In this document: positions 62,864-64,000 of the stretch, one piece after another
How positions within the stretch are numbered: the stretch's first letter is position 1
How the letters are laid out: the number at the start of each line of letters is the position of its first letter
Origin: Galbula dea
Taxonomy: Eukaryota; Chordata; Aves; Piciformes; Galbulidae
Assembly (NCBI GenBank): GCA_013399015.1
Contig: VWZX01001674.1
Span: forward strand, 372,240 to 436,239
Length of the DNA: 64,000 nucleotides
Direction: 5' to 3'
Notes under the pieces: generated by a model
Database searches by the model: none
Seen by the model: the letters and a program-made list of their open reading frames with translations, nothing else
What the model was told of the DNA's origin: nothing
Translations under genes and position numbers: made by a program

Positions 62864-64000
62864 TCCCTCCTCGAAAATGCTCATTTATGGAAGAACACGT
62901 TTCAACCCCTAAGTGATTATTCTATGCTTGTCAGTTTTAGATTGCAGCACCATTTACCTTAATGATTTCTGAGGTGATGCTAATACCTCTGAGGCTACCT
63001 GGCAGAATTGCTAGCATAAAACTTAAGAGTATCCCAGCATGACCCTTCACTGTTAGGACATGAAAGGGGGTGGGGGGAGAAAGAAATTAGAGACCTCATT
63101 GTGTGGAATGGATGTCTGTGAAAGCACTTAATGAAGTCCAGAAAAGAAAATTAATCACCCATAATAATTAGGGTTTGTGAGAATATTTTATTTAATTCCA
63201 TTTATAAATATTTTTCACTCAATGATAAATGAACTCTGGGATAGCTTGTAAGCAAGATCTGAATCTGATGTAGGCTTTAGAAGTGCAGAGAGTACAGAGG
63301 TATTAGAGCATAGAAGTTTTTATCTGCTCTTTCAACTCTACATCTAAGAGGCTTCACATAATATTTGGCTGCAAAATGATGACGTACTACTGTAAAGTGA
63401 CTGTTGGAACATACATAATCTGAAAGTGATTGATATAATCCAAGTGAAAAATGTCAAATTAAACAGCATTAGTCTGAAGTAGCCTATTATTAAACTATTA
63501 GGAAGCTAAAGACATTAGAGTTTATTGTTTATAATTCCTCAGCCTCTAAAGTCTTATTTAGCATTTCATTTTTCCAGGTCAGGAATATGTTGAGTGTTTT
63601 TTAGTTAATATGGTCATTAACCCTTAGCTTTTATTTGAGGAAAAGCTACTATATTTTAAAACTATGGCAAAGCTACCAACAAACTAAAAGGAGGCACTGA
63701 AGCTCAATTGTGCTTTGGCTTTTGAGTGCACAGGTGAATGAGAAATTATTTTTATACTTTGTGTCATAAATTTCTGAAATTCAGTGTAGTATGTTATGCA
63801 GCCAGTTAAATTGCATGGTCATACTCAGCTTCTTCTCAGATTCTAGTCTGTGCATGTGTGAAATGATTTTGGAAGAAAGATTATGGCATTGTTCTGAAGA
63901 TGGAAACAAATTCATAATAATAAAACACTTAAATTTCTATCTTCTGGGTAGTACTTCAGAGTTTGACACCTCTCTTTGAGAAAAGCAGCTACTAATCTTG
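62864..64000. other. Unique DNA, no gene seen
   Basis: No repeat family or coding signal recognised. A short G-rich run lies near 63065-63080. Confidence 0.5.

Noticed and set aside
1..64000. CRISPR arrays, bacterial operons, riboswitches or tRNA genes
   Set aside because: Nothing of this kind was seen; composition, CR1 elements and LTRs show vertebrate nuclear DNA.

Overview
This window reads as a stretch of bird nuclear genome (or, less likely, another reptile). The strongest clue is the set of CR1 LINE fragments. They carry the avian-style 3' end, a conserved GGTTGGACTAGATGATC-type block followed by short repeats of the ATTCTATG kind. Two LTRs with retroviral architecture are also present, and the rest is AT-rich, non-compact DNA with almost no long open frames. 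I found no convincing complete protein-coding gene. The longer open frames lie in CR1 copies (sense or antisense), in low-complexity DNA, or start at non-ATG codons and look like chance. The window is therefore best described as a gene desert or the inside of a very large intron.

Layout. 1-5 kb: unique AT-rich DNA, an AT-only tract at about 1.2-1.4 kb, and two CR1 fragments back to back in opposite orientations (2852-3244). 5-17 kb: a plus-strand CR1 3' end (4990-5417), a purine-rich exon-like segment just after it, G/T and A/C low-complexity tracts, a small GC-richer hairpin island (15.4-15.7 kb) and an exon-like segment at 15945-16037. 17-24 kb: a minus-strand CR1 with an N at an internal junction (17051-17566), a plus-strand CR1 (22026-22458) and an LTR ending near 23644. 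24-34 kb: unique DNA with two notable palindromic sites, then a clean solo LTR (33610-33984) flanked by a perfect 6-bp target duplication. 34-46 kb: a short CR1 tail, the largest CR1 copy (38984-40066, which keeps part of the reverse-transcriptase region but has lost its catalytic core), and a 5S-rRNA-derived sequence joined to a CR1 tail (45621-45808). 46-64 kb: a G/T tract, a truncated CR1, a possible old LTR, a last CR1 tail, simple repeats and otherwise unique sequence.

There is no operon or pathway here. What links the parts is retrotransposition: CR1 copies dominate, and the 5S/CR1 chimera has the layout of a SINE that borrows the CR1 tail. That chimera is the most interesting item. The two exon-like segments and several inverted repeats with homeodomain- or POU-like cores are weaker leads that need conservation or RNA data. 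Identifications of repeats and of 5S rRNA rest on recall of family consensus sequences and hand alignment, since no search could be run.
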